NCBI GenBank assembly: GCA_001586965.3
Contig: LUCW03001853.1
Coordinates: 1-34,458, forward strand
Reading direction: 5' to 3'
Length of the DNA stretch: 34,458 nt
Source of the DNA: Sphaeroforma sirkka
Taxonomy: Eukaryota; Opisthokonta; Ichthyosporea; Ichthyophonida
Made by a program: the position numbers and the translations under genes. The notes under the pieces are model-generated. The model made no database searches, was not told the DNA's origin, and saw only the letters and a list, made by a program, of their open reading frames with translations. Positions 1 to 10,780 of this stretch are shown one piece after another. Position 1 is the stretch's first letter, and every line of letters begins with the position of its first letter.

Positions 1-1599
1 CACGGCATTCATGGACAATTCAACACACAATAACACGTATACGATGAAATTGCTGATAGGATACTCACTAAACGTGATGATAATCCGTTCAGTTGTCATA
101 AAAAGTTATTTGTTTTGTCAATTTCAAAACCTAAGTGAAATACGAAATACTTCATTCACATCTTCTGAATGGTACCTACATAAGTTGAGCGAGAGTCAAA
201 CTTAAAAGCTACCATATTACTAATGTGCTTGCACAATACTATGCGTGCCGCTCGTTTAAAAAAAAATTATCCACCATCGCGCACTTGGATCTTTTCAACG
301 ATTTGATAGTTTTAATAAATCATGTAACCTATATTGTCGAATTGGAAGTCGATGATCCAATCACGATTGTACAGTGAACGACGAGATTTTGTCCATCTCA
401 AGGCACTGTCGTGTTACCTTCAAGCATCGCCAAATGAAGACACAAAATTGCTACCAATCTACATCCTACTCAGATTGACATTTCGCTCAAAGACCAAAAC
501 TATCACACACTTATATGCATGGGGTGAACATATGGTCAATTCGTCTACAATGTTATCGAGAAAAAAAATGGGTTCTCTATGTTGATGTCAATGTCACAAT
601 TCAAATCAATGCCATTGTTCAAATATGACAAGCCAGCCTCAACAAACAGCATGGCTGCAATATGATTTTTTCCTATTTGAAGTTTCTCCAAAATTTTGAA
701 TTCACTCAAACTATTCCCGATAGCCGATGTGTTACAAGCTGCAGACACCTTTTGCCTGTTAATAAAGAAAAAGTAGATATGCTTCATCATCCGCCTCTGT
801 TCTAAGTGCCAAAAAGGTAAAAACACCAGAAGCCAGCTATACACTAAGTCATAAATATAAGCTGCCTGACCTACTAGATACTAAAAGAACTTTGCAATTA
901 TTGCATCCCAGACCGCCTACAGTATGCACCCGTGTTATCACGCTCAACCGGGCAGCATCCTGCAGGCAAATGCGATAATAATACTTGACATTCATAGTTC
1001 ATCCAAAACATGGAAGGCAAGACGACAAAAAATACCATGGACTGATATACACACATTTCTAGATATTACGGAAAGTTGAAATCGGGTCAAGATACACCGT
1101 TTAAAATCATGAACACTTGTAACCGCCTTTGATAATTTATAAAATTATAACCTTTTTATGTCTATCACCAAAGACTCCACGCATTAAGTACCATGATTTA
1201 AGTGAGTCATGAACCTATACGGTTCTGCCAAATGCTTGGTTGGAAGAACTTACAACATCAAAAAATAGGTGTCAACTATACAATAGATTGGATCAGAGGT
1301 GTTCACGAGCTGCCTATCGAGTGAAACTATCAAGTAAAATGCTGGTTTCTTTTGTCGACTATTCCATCATTCAAATATGTCATGAATGTTGTATAAAATG
1401 CACGATGTGTTACCGCCAAAACCCACACATGATCGCTCCAGCTCTACTAATACTCCACGTTGTTGCTTTTGATTTCAACACCGTATGTATGGCCATCATA
1501 TATATGAGGGAGTACATGAAAATATCGCCGACTAATGAAAGCTCCGAAGGCGAAATGTATTACACATAAGTGCCAAAATAAGATAAACTAAGTCTGGAC
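1..1599. other. Intergenic DNA, no gene recognised
   Basis: This is AT-rich sequence with only short open frames on both strands. The longest is about 109 codons at 1240-1569 (+). It shows no recognisable domain, no low-complexity coding bias like that of the neighbouring gene, and no convincing splice-site pattern. I see no RNA gene or mobile element. Exons of a gene lying mostly outside the window cannot be excluded. Confidence 0.5.
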
Positions 1600-1971
1600 A
1601 GCACACATATTGTAAATTCAAGTGATTTATCGCACATAAATTGTAGGTTCTAGTGGTTTATTATGCACATTTTGTAAGTTCTAGTGGTTTACTGCACATA
1701 CATTGTAAATTCTAGTGGTTTGTTTCACACATTGTAGATTATAGTGGTTTATTGCACACGTATTGTAGTTTCTAGTTGTTTACTGCACATATATTATAGA
1801 CTTCAGTGGTTTATTGGACACATACTGTAGTTTCTAGTTGCTTACTGCACCTATATTGTAGTTTCTAGTGGTTTATTGCACACATATTATAGACTCAAGT
1901 GGTCTATTGGACACATACTGTAGATTCTAGTGCTATACTGCACACATATTGTAATTTCTAGTCGTTTATTG
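1600..1971. repeat. 31-bp minisatellite, about 12 copies
   Basis: A tandem array built on a unit of about 31 bp (core TTCTAGTGGTTTATTGCACA followed by CATATTGTAG). There are roughly twelve imperfect copies, the first and last partial. Copies three units apart look more alike than neighbours: the variant TTATTGGACACATACTGTAG occurs in two copies spaced three units apart. That suggests part of the array grew as a 93-bp higher-order unit. It does not read as protein in any continuous frame. No transposon ends flank it. Confidence 0.9.
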
Positions 1972-2273
1972 TTCCGCTATACTTTAATACATATAGCTCA
2001 TTACATTTCAAAGGACTACAATACCAACCCAAGTATTGCTCCGCATCCCTTCATTCATACCACGAGGACTACAAAGCAGAGGTACCCGCCCCCACACATT
2101 TCGCTTCACGTGCAAGTGTTTCCACTGAGGAATCTCATACTTCCTCACCAAATGGATCGTGCGCAAGTGCCAGCCAACTGCTCATATCAGCCAGCCGTCC
2201 GAGCAACCTTTTATTGAGAGTCCTAAACCCGACGGAAGTCCATAAATAAGTGATCAGTCAATACTCCGTCATC
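1972..2273. other. Intergenic DNA, nothing recognised
   Basis: Between the minisatellite and the first coding-like minus-strand segment I see no gene, RNA or repeat. If the segment at 2274-2432 is a real terminal exon, this stretch would hold its 3' untranslated region. Confidence 0.4.
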
Positions 2274-2432
2274 CTATGTTGTATACTGACGTTTAGTATT
2301 TGACTTTGACTTCTTTGCACTCGCATCGCCTACCCATGTCCTCGCAGACAAAGGTCTTTCATCTGCGAGGGGAATGATTTTGCCATAACCCTCCCGCGAT
2401 ACAATCGCGCTTTCATCATGCTCCAGCCGCAT
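2274..2432 (-). CDS. Possible terminal exon of an unrecognised gene
   Basis: A 52-codon minus-strand frame that looks coding although it is short. It begins MRLEHDESAIVSREGYGK, continues KIIPLADERPLSARTWVGDA and ends in a lysine/serine/threonine-rich tail before TAG. The composition is balanced and codons are not AT-biased, unlike the surrounding noise. The same frame stays coding-like upstream (about 2433-2510, including GTYGPLQDYSFYDAPLVY) but is separated by an in-frame TGA. So the segment is a spliced exon whose acceptor I cannot place, a decayed gene, or chance. No family is recognised. It could also be a distal exon of the large minus-strand gene at 3279-9664. Confidence 0.3.
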   Translation of the reverse strand: MRLEHDESAIVSREGYGKIIPLADERPLSARTWVGDASAKKSKSNTKRQYTT

Positions 2433-2633
2433 ATACCTTCACATATACACGAGTGGTGCATCGTAGAACGAGTAGTCCTGAAGCGGCCCATATGTGCCTT
2501 TGCTAGGTGCATGTTGTGTTCAAAGATCGTGTAGAGACTAGCTGAGTCCCCGTTACACCGCACCAAATCACTCGCGCATTCCCACCAGGTTCATGGGTTA
2601 CCTACCACTCAATGCGCCTATCGTCATTTGACC

Positions 2634-2876
2634 TCAACGCTCGCCCTCACCGTCTACTAAATAAATCCCTACATCCTCAGCTCCCGCTGCTCGTACATAT
2701 CTTAACCGTCCCGATGTCTCCTTAAACATATACGCACGTGCCACCTTCCTGGAATTTGGAGACGCATCTAGAGATGCCGAGTCTTCAAACCCTTCACCCT
2801 GTATCTCTAAACGATCGGTCGTCTGACGTTGAGGACCAATAGAGAGCAGCTGCGATGCTGACTGGAAGGGGCTCAC
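2634..2876 (-). CDS. Possible exon of an unrecognised gene
   Basis: An open minus-strand frame of about 80 codons containing SPFQSASQLLSIGPQRQTTD and, later, SGRLRYVRAAGAEDVGIYLV. The codon pattern looks coding. A good splice donor, G|GTGAGG, lies just after the codons for VD near 2646, so the coding part may end there. A pyrimidine-containing acceptor (CCCCTTCCAG) lies near its start. No domain is recognised. With the segment at 2274-2432 it may form part of a gene on this strand, but the splice phases I tried between the two do not fit, so the link is unproven. Confidence 0.3.
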   Translation of the reverse strand: MSPFQSASQLLSIGPQRQTTDRLEIQGEGFEDSASLDASPNSRKVARAYMFKETSGRLRYVRAAGAEDVGIYLVDGEGER

Positions 2877-3278
2877 AGAGTCACATAGCTTTTGGTGGCA
2901 AACACATGCGGATCAAACCTTATCGCACTTAAAAACGCCATCTGAAGCCGTCTGGAAACTCAGCAGACATATACAGATCAGTTTGCGTATCCATCAGTTA
3001 GATGGTGTACTTGTGTCCTGGTGTAAGCTCCCTTACACCCTGCAATCCTATAGTGTGTTGGCTATGAGGTGCAACCACTCCATGTGCACGTGCTGGTTAC
3101 ACGGCGTTTTGCAGAACAGCACCAAGATCGCATATCCATGCGCGTACATACCAGCCCACTGTGACGGTGATGGTACGAGAGCCCGACTGTATAGCGCATA
3201 GGCGTAACCTTGTGCAGGCGCAACTCCCACGGCGGTCAACTCTGATACAGGTACACCGACCGGAATAGCCAGACATCT
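2877..3278 (-). other. 3' flank of the large minus-strand gene, perhaps with another exon
   Basis: The stop codon of the large gene (TAA, ending at 3279) lies inside CTGAG|GTAAAG, a near-perfect splice donor. Downstream on the same strand, 3048-3239 has an open frame of alanine/tyrosine/glycine-rich character (VAPAQGYAYALYSRALVPSP and onward) resembling the composition of the large protein. The gene may therefore continue past the apparent stop by splicing. Alternatively this is ordinary 3' untranslated sequence. No poly(A) signal decides the matter. Confidence 0.3.
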
Positions 3279-6200
3279 TTACCTCAGCGTATCCCGTTGT
3301 TGGGCTTTATGTGACTGCTCGCCGCCTCCGTTGCCATAGTGATTTCCACTTGTCAGCGAACTCGCACCCCCATGCATATACGCAGACCCTCCAGACTGTT
3401 GTGGCTGCAGCTGCTGCAGCTGTTGCTGTGGTAAGTGTGTTGTGTTGTAGTCATATCCACGCATGCCCTGTCCCTGCCCTGAATCCAGGACCGATCCTCT
3501 TGACATGCCCGCGTACGGCATGCCATACCCGGGCATGTACATACCCTGATACCCCTGCGGCTGCATGGTTGGTTTGGCCGTGGTCATAGGGTGATTAGGA
3601 CTCGCTCGCGATTGAGTCTGGTCAGCAGGAGAACGGTCGAGTGTATGCTGATTCTGTAGCTGCTTCTGCTGCGCATGTGCCTGCGCATGTGCCAGTGAGT
3701 GGGCTCTGAACACCTCTCCTTGCTGTCCCGGTCCTTGTGACTGTGCATACTCACGGGTGCTCGGCTGCCCTGCGGCACTCGTGCGAGCTGGTTGGGGCCC
3801 GTTACCACCGACATGTCCGGACGACTGCTTGATACCTGCACCCTGCGCATTCGCATTGCGGAACGAAAACGCCTGAGCTCCACTATCCATGCCCTGCTGC
3901 GCTAACCTTCGTTGTTGCTGTTGCTGCTGCTGTTGATGTGAAACACTCTTGGACCCCATCGCCTCGTTGCCTTTGCCTTGGCTGAGACGCTGTGCGAGCT
4001 GCAGCTGCAGCATGTAAGATTCCTGCGAGTGATTCGACCCCGGCTTATACGCATCAGGTTGTGCACGTGCTTGCGCCTGTGCACGACTACCGCCGGAATC
4101 GAGAATCGTCTCCAGAGCTCCTAAACCCGCATTCGCGTCCTCATACGACTTATTCCTAGTATTGTTGTTGTTGTCGAACCTTGAATAGTCGCTGCCTGGC
4201 CATCCGCTCATCTTCTGCATGTTCTGCGAGCTTTGCTGCGCCCAGTGCTCAGCCTGTGCGATCACCTGCGCTTGAGATGGCCTGTTCTTGGCGTCACCCG
4301 CAAGACCCTGTGGTTGTGAGTGGAGTTGCGGTTTGGAGTAAGAAGCCGTCTCCAGGCCCATACCTGTGTTTGTGTTCATGAACATACCCCCTCCGTTACC
4401 GCCCATGTACGCAGCACCCTGTTGGGCATGGTTGTACACCTGTGTCTGTACTGGCTCTGGTCCCTTCGCACCACACCGGTCTCCTTCTCCTTCTCCTTCT
4501 CCAATAGTTCCGCATCAGCTTTCAACTGCTTTTTGGTTTTCTTGCGAGGCTTTTTGGCGGCCTTGGTAGTGGCTATACCAGGGCCCAGTAGCCCATCCAC
4601 ACTTGCACCCGATCTCTTAGTACCTTGAATTTGGGTTCCCGGGTTGTTGGTGTTCAAATTCTGGGCCAAATCAGTGTTATTGCCGAGAATAGGATTGCCT
4701 CCCAAATTAGGCGCGCTACCTAAATTCAAATTATTACCCATACTAGAATTGGTCCTGTCCAAACTGGGGTTACCTCCCATGAACGAAGCGGTTCTAGTTT
4801 CGGGATTGCTACCGATAGCAGAGGGCCTGTGCGCATACGCTGCGCTGTAAGGGGCACCCGCCCCCATCGCATTCACACCGTAGATACCCCCTCCACTCAC
4901 ACTACCCTCGTGCACACCACTGCCAAGCTTTCCCTGGTCGTAACTGGGATGTGCGTTAGGGCTGGGACGAGATTTGGGGTTGGAGTTGTTCTGTGAGTAG
5001 GGACTGGTATTGGGATTTGAAGTAGAATTAGGATTATGATTAGGATTAGGGGTAGCATTGGCACCCAAATTGTTTGGCGGATAGCCATACCCATTACTCT
5101 TTGCCTGATGGGTATCTCCAGGCTGTGGGCGTCCCATGGATTGGCCTACAGATGAGGTCATCGACTGTTGGCTGCCCTGTCCTTGAGCATATGGACTGGT
5201 CCTATACAGGGTTCCGGGTGCATGCGATGTACCGTACCTGCCAATTGGTCCCCCCATACCTACTGGCATACCCCTGCCCGCACCCTCATACACAGGTCTA
5301 CCCCGTGCGTGTGCCATACTCTGTTGCTGTTGCTGCTGCTGCTGTTGCTGTTGCATTTGCTGTTGTGGTGTGTATGCGTGTGCCTGGGACTGCTGGCCGT
5401 ACATATCCGCTGTACTATTCGTGCGCGATGCGAAGGCCACATGCGGCGGTGGTTGTTGGGACGTTGCATACCCAGGTGTCTGCTGCTGCATTGGGGTTGA
5501 GGTTGGGGTTGGGTTTGAATTTGGGGTTGGGTTAGGGTTTGGTTGTTGAGGTTGTTGTTTCTGCTGCTGTTGTTGCTGTTGCTGTTGCTGCTGTTGCTGC
5601 GTATGATATGGCGATCCTTGACCACGTGCATGAGCGAGTGCATGTGCTTGCGATTCTGCATGGGGACGCGTGTAACCTTGCCCGTACCCATTCGGATTCG
5701 GGTGCGTATTTGGTTGTGAGGTTAATTGCGGATTCACATTCGCATTCACATCGGTACCAGCTGCATGCTCGCCCTGCGTTTTCGCATGGGCTGCGCCTGT
5801 CGGTGTGTTCTTGAATGCGCCCTGCTGTATAGCACTCTTGTTAACCGTGTCCAAGTTTGCTGGTCCCGATGTACCTGCACCTCCCGGCCCATAATTAGGA
5901 CCGGTAGACTTAGTTATGGCCACACCACGCGGCGGAGGACCGATTCCTGCTACACTGCCAGTCTTCTTCTCCGCCTCTTTTAGGCCGGCAACAGGCCCTG
6001 TTTTGGCCTTTCCCCCCCCACCCGCACTCTCTTTGCTATCAACCTTTGGCGGTACGGTATTGGTGCTGGAGTTGGCTGTGCTTGAATTCTGTGTCTCAGC
6101 TTTCTTTTTCTTGGTATATTTCTTGCGAGGTTTGATCGGCGGATGGGTCACGATAGGCCCGATAATAATGGCGCCCTGATTTGGGAGTTTGGACTGCTTT

Positions 6201-7835
6201 TGTCCCAAATTAGCGTTTCCACTCATGCCTTGCCCCTTCGCGGGACTCATTCTGCTGACCATAGGTGTACCATTCGGAAAGTCTGGATGTAAAAAACAAG
6301 TAACGAGAACAAGCTTTAGAGCTGAACGCGGACACCCAATACAAATGAGAGAAAAAGCTACGCGTGGGGTGTTTCCATAGTGATGCTCGAAATGGAGAGA
6401 GAGAGGGGCGGGGCAATAACAACTCGAGGTAAGCATTATTCGGATCGAACGTCCGCGAAGTACATAGACACTCAAGGTACACGAAACATACTCTCCTCGG
6501 TGATCTCAACCAAATTCAGACCAAAATGATTCTCTACCGGTCCCAAGATCATGCCCTCTGGTGCTGTGGTGTTTGTACCATTTCCTCCCTTTTTGCTGTT
6601 TGATTTGGTGGCAGGCGGATTGGGTTGTTTCTCCTTAGTCGCTTTAGTTGTATCGGCCTTACTCGCTTTAGTTGCATCGGCCTTACTCGCTTTTGTTGTA
6701 TCGGCTTTGGTCGCTTTTGTTGAATCGGCTTTGGTCGCTTTTGTTGTATCGGCCTTGGTAGCTTTCGTTGCATCGGCCTTAGTCGCTTTCACTGCCATTA
6801 ATAGTGCAAAGCGATTGAAAATTATTCAATGTATATCGAAGATCAAGTACCTAAATGTATGTTCATATATATATATTATACGTACGTATATATCATAAAT
6901 AAGTATAGAAATAGATATACATACATATACTTCCACACAAACACAAACACAAACATACACACACACATATAAATATATATATATATAGTAATTCCACATA
7001 TGCTAGTGTCCGACGTAGGTTGGAAAGATAGGGCAAAACATCAAGTATCTGCATATATATTCATACACACACATATATATATATATACATATATAAATAT
7101 ATAAATATATATAATTAAGTACAAATATATATAGTCACAAATACATATAGATACACTTATATCAAATGGACAAGACCTTCGCTAAGCGATAACAAAGGCA
7201 TACGGGACGGGATTAAGCTATAGTATGTATGTCACAGGAACAAAGAGCTTTCAAAACATGTACAGCCCGTGCATGAATTCTTATGAGGCGTGTATGGTAT
7301 GACGAGAAAACTCATAATACGGAGTACCTGCATAAACACTGAACCATGAGCATACAGACAACAACTCAAAAGTATGCATACAAACACACCATTATCATAC
7401 ATGTATTTAGGTATGGGTACATAAGCAACCTATAGGTGTATTCCAATACACAAAGAGACTTGCCTGCCCAAACCCCTAAACACTGGTGTGCTTGCAGTAC
7501 TTACCTGTTGACTTCTTTTGGGCAGCGGGTTTGTGACTGGGTGCCTTCTTTTTAGCCACGGCCGGAGATTCGAGCGAAGTACCCCGGTCTTTAACTAAGC
7601 CCATAACTTTGGTCTGCAATCAGACGAAAGAAAGACGATGTTAGCAAAACCATAAATAATATTCTAAATACATGTAGAATAGCAAGCAGTTAAACGTTTA
7701 AAAGGAACGATGTTTTAGACAATTTGTTTCGACTACATATATATATATATATATATATATGAAAGTGTAATGTGAATATAAACATAAACAAAAAAATATA
7801 TATACTTGTATATGCACATGCATACACACACACAC

Positions 7836-7875
<40 letters not shown>

Positions 7876-9664
7876 CATTTTGTACCACTCATCTTCAACA
7901 GCATACACAAACAACAATGTATACGTCAAGATAAGCCCATACACATACCAGATCAGTGTCTTTCAACAGGATCCCCTCTGTCCTATTCTCCGCCTCCTCT
8001 CCATCAGATGAGGCATTGCTCTTGCCCTTCGCACCTGCCCCGTTTGAATCTGGATTCTCCTGTTTCTGGTCGCCCGCGTTTCCGATTGATATCTCATCGG
8101 TACAACCCAGAGACAGCAGATTCTGGCCCACCCTGATTTCAAACGCACTCATCATACGCTTTTCACTCAGCCCCAAGTGGTCTACTTTCTTCAGCTTCTC
8201 AATCTCCGCCAAAAGTGCCGCATTCTCCTTCAGCAGCATTGTTTTCGGGTCGAAATTCGCATTGGCCACATTAGCCGGGGCGGTACCTTGGTAAATCTCG
8301 GGCGTGTTGTGTGTGCTGGTGTCCGCGTGTATATTGACGATGTTGTTGTTCACCTGCAAATGACTGCGGGGTATATGCACCGACTGTGCATGTGAGACGC
8401 CGTTGTGGGTCGTCTGTGCGCTCAGCGGGTTTGTCGCTGAGTTGGGGCTGGGGTTGGGGTTGGCGAATGAATTCGGTGGCGGTGGTTGTATGTACGGGTT
8501 GGTAGTACCCGACGAGGTCTGAGTGGTTAACTGAGGTTGTGTGTTAGGTTGTGTGCTACTACTATTCACATATGGAAGGGGACTGGGCAAGTGTGTGGTA
8601 GGCGGTGCATTGCTGACCGAACTCTTCGTCGACTCGGTATTGATGTGCATACCCTGGAATGCGTTGGGCGTTAAACTAGCACCCAGTTGTTCCGAGCTCT
8701 TTGTACTTGCACCCGAATCGCTGGCCTTCAGCCGATTCGCACTACTCTGGTCTGACGCTTTCTGTGTTGGATCTACACGGAATGCATTCAGTAAAGTCTC
8801 CACATTTGCCAGAGTGCTACTGCCGTTGTTGTTGTTGCTACTATTAGAACCAACAGGGATATTCTTTACATCAGGCCCAGTACTTCCAGCCAACCTCTTG
8901 TTTTCCGCCTTGTCCCCGTTTCCTTCTACAGCCACACCTGTGTTCACCGTCTCCTTCATTTGTGTGTTCGGTTGTGTGTTTGATATCGAGCGTCTAAGTG
9001 TACCTGTGGCATTATTCTGAAGCGAGTTTGTGTATGTTGCGGTGCCTAGCTGGCTACTTAGACTGCGCATGAGGGCTCCAGTGCTACCAGCCTGTGTACT
9101 ATAATTTAATGCGCTCGGGCCAAGTAAGCTATTGGTATATGCACTGCTATACTGCGACTGGAGTGTACTGGGATCTGGCATAGTACTATTATAATTCAAC
9201 CCCTCACTCAGAGACATACCCAGAGTATTGGATACGCTACTGGTATTAGTAGTATTCAATACCTGTCCAGTGCTAGTGACAGGTAGGGCTTGTGACGCGA
9301 AAGATGACCGCATTGATTGCGTTTGTCCGTATGCAATGTGTGTCAACGGATTCGGCTGTGGATATACACCTGTGTTTACGCCTGTATTTACACCACTACC
9401 ACCACTATACACACCCTGGAAGGCACCAGACATACTACCGAGCGCACTAGTAGATTTGGTTGTACTCGCAGGCTGGTGTGATAGTGTGCGTTTGAAGCTC
9501 GAGTAATCTGGCGCACTCTTACTTGTACTCAGAGGTAACGAGACGTCGTGTGAGAGAGTACGGGGAACATTAGGTATAGTAGTGGCGGAGTGTGTTATAC
9601 CTGTACCACTAATAGACCCAGTTTTGATACCTGCCTTCCCGAGTATTTCCTCTACGCTGTCCAT
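3279..9664 (-). CDS. Large Q/N/G/P-rich protein with an SSXT (SS18)-like segment, four exons
   Basis: Exons on the minus strand are 9664-7949, 7613-7505, 6791-6492 and 6282-3279. All three introns are GT-AG (335, 713 and 209 nt) and the phases fit (0, 1, 1). The product is about 1,700 residues. Exon 1 starts MDSVEEILGKAG and is Ser/Thr/Asn-rich. Residues about 471-525 (KTMLLKENAALLAEIEK then, 23 residues on, RVGQNLLSLGCTDE) resemble the helical SSXT domain of SS18/GIF proteins, and the rest matches the family's Q/P/G/Y-rich style. SS18 is a SWI/SNF subunit, so a nuclear chromatin role is inferred. SSXT is normally near the N-terminus and about five residues shorter, so the match is tentative and a plain coiled coil is the alternative. 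Exon 3 encodes a KATKAD repeat. Exon 4 holds basic clusters (KPRKKYTKKKK, KPRKKTKKQLK) and two glutamine tracts encoded at 5321-5366 and 5561-5600. Within exon 4 the frame changes near 4470-4530 (see findings). No gene symbol is justified. Confidence 0.72.
6631..6791 (-). repeat. 24-bp coding repeat (KATKAD) in exon 3
   Basis: Exon 3 of the large gene opens with about six and a half copies of a 24-bp unit encoding eight residues of the type TTKATKAD, with A/S/T variation at the first position and T/S in the middle. It is lysine/alanine/threonine-rich with regularly spaced lysines, like linker-histone tails, which suggests nucleic-acid binding. At the DNA level it is a minisatellite likely to vary in copy number. 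Confidence 0.88.
6830..7145. repeat. AT-rich microsatellite DNA in intron 2 of the large gene
   Basis: Imperfect (AT)n/(TA)n runs with short (CA)n patches inside the 713-nt second intron. There is no coding content. The rest of the intron (7146-7504) is unremarkable AT-rich sequence. Confidence 0.8.
7733..7873. repeat. (AT)n microsatellites in intron 1 of the large gene
   Basis: Two alternating AT runs (about 7736-7760 and 7839-7873) with a short (CA)n patch between them, inside the 335-nt first intron. Open frames read here as Ile-Tyr repeats are artefacts of the alternating sequence. Confidence 0.85.
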
Positions 9665-9709
9665 TTTACACCTTGTTATATAGCTATATGAATGCGCATA
9701 TAGGATATG

Positions 9710-9742
<33 letters not shown>

Positions 9743-10263
9743 ACATGTCTGTGCTATTAGTAGCCCATATCGAGTATATGGTGTACAGACTTATACATGC
9801 AGCTTCTCATATGAAAAATTACGTATGCACGTCTAATTAGTATGCCTGTACCTATATTTGTGTATTGAAGACTTTGCCATACTCAAACAGCCCGGGTTGT
9901 ATCATACGTCAACTTACTATTTCTAAACAGACTTAATATAGGCGTCTGTATTAAATGACGATACATGGAGTAACATTGCAAACGCCATATATTGAACCCT
10001 CGTATCCTCTCCTACTGATTTAGCACAGCATTGGCTTGATACATGTATACATACACATAAATATATATCTAATATTGTATGAATACACATAAATAGTTCT
10101 CGTCCGCACACAACCACACAGACAGCGCAGTTCTCACGGACCACAGCTCTCTGTGTTTTTATTTTGCCGCGGAAAGTCTGATACATCTATAGGGGTCTGT
10201 ACGTATGACGGTAGTCGGTAACTCGGTGTGTATGTCCCAATAAGTTTTAAAAATATATACAAC
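9665..10263. other. Upstream region of the large gene, with a compound AT/GT microsatellite
   Basis: This is the 5' flank of the minus-strand gene. A compound (AT)n(GT)n microsatellite lies at about 9709-9742, roughly 50-80 bp upstream of the start codon, so it is in the leader or proximal promoter. No TATA box or other site can be called with confidence. The small ORF at 9923-10186 has no support as a gene. Confidence 0.5.
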
Positions 10264-10780
10264 CTATAAATAGAACATGTATTTGGAATTGTGCCATCTC
10301 GTTTTTCTCAACCTCTTCCAGTCTTCGTCACCTCTCATCACCGAAGTGACCGAAGTCGACCTCCCACTTCCCAGGCTCCCACACTCCCCAGTCCCACTGC
10401 CCAGTAGTGAGTCAATGTACCCCGCAGGTGACCAAGTCCCAACTGACCCGCCAGTGACCCATCTGAAACTCACCCACCCCACCGTGGCACAGAGTGCATG
10501 CAGACATTCCAATCACGACTCCACACGTTATGAGCCTATGACACATATTAACGCATGCGAAACGAGAATAGCGCACTATGTTTTTATTCAAGTTTTGCGT
10601 TGTCGTAAATACTATCGACTATGCCCGTTCAGTAGGGCTTGGGCCTTAGGGTTGTACCGAGGTCCGAGTGCCGACCAGAGATTAAAACGTTATTGTACTA
10701 AAACGCTGTATACTGCCACAAAACGTTCCAATGGTCGTCACGATAGGAGTATATGCGGAGCTTCGAGGTTCTAAGTTTTC
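10264..10780. other. GC-richer island between the two genes, no gene called
   Basis: About 250 bp (10300-10510) are clearly less AT-rich than the surroundings and open on both strands: 10277-10774 (+, 165 codons) and 10264-10512 (-, 82 codons). Neither translation shows a recognised motif. The minus reading contains RGDEDWKRLRKTRWHN, the plus reading is proline/serine-rich. It may be a decayed gene or repeat fragment. I cannot choose. Confidence 0.3.

Noticed and set aside
1240-1569. 109-codon plus-strand ORF as a gene
   Set aside because: It has no domain, no coding bias and no supporting splice or context signals. Open frames of this length do occur by chance.
5480-5560. Telomere-like GGGTTAGGGTTTGG-type run
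   Set aside because: It is the complement of in-frame Asn/Pro/Thr codons in exon 4 (NPNPTPNSNPTPTS type), degenerate and internal to a gene.
5074-5983. Plus-strand ORFs opposite the Q-rich exon (up to 153 codons, Leu/Val/Ala-rich)
   Set aside because: They are antisense shadows of CAG/CAA-rich and GC-rich coding sequence. The spliced minus-strand gene explains the region.
10277-10774. 165-codon plus-strand ORF as a gene
   Set aside because: The composition changes half way, the opposite strand is equally open over part of it, and no motif is recognisable. It is reported only as a GC-richer island.
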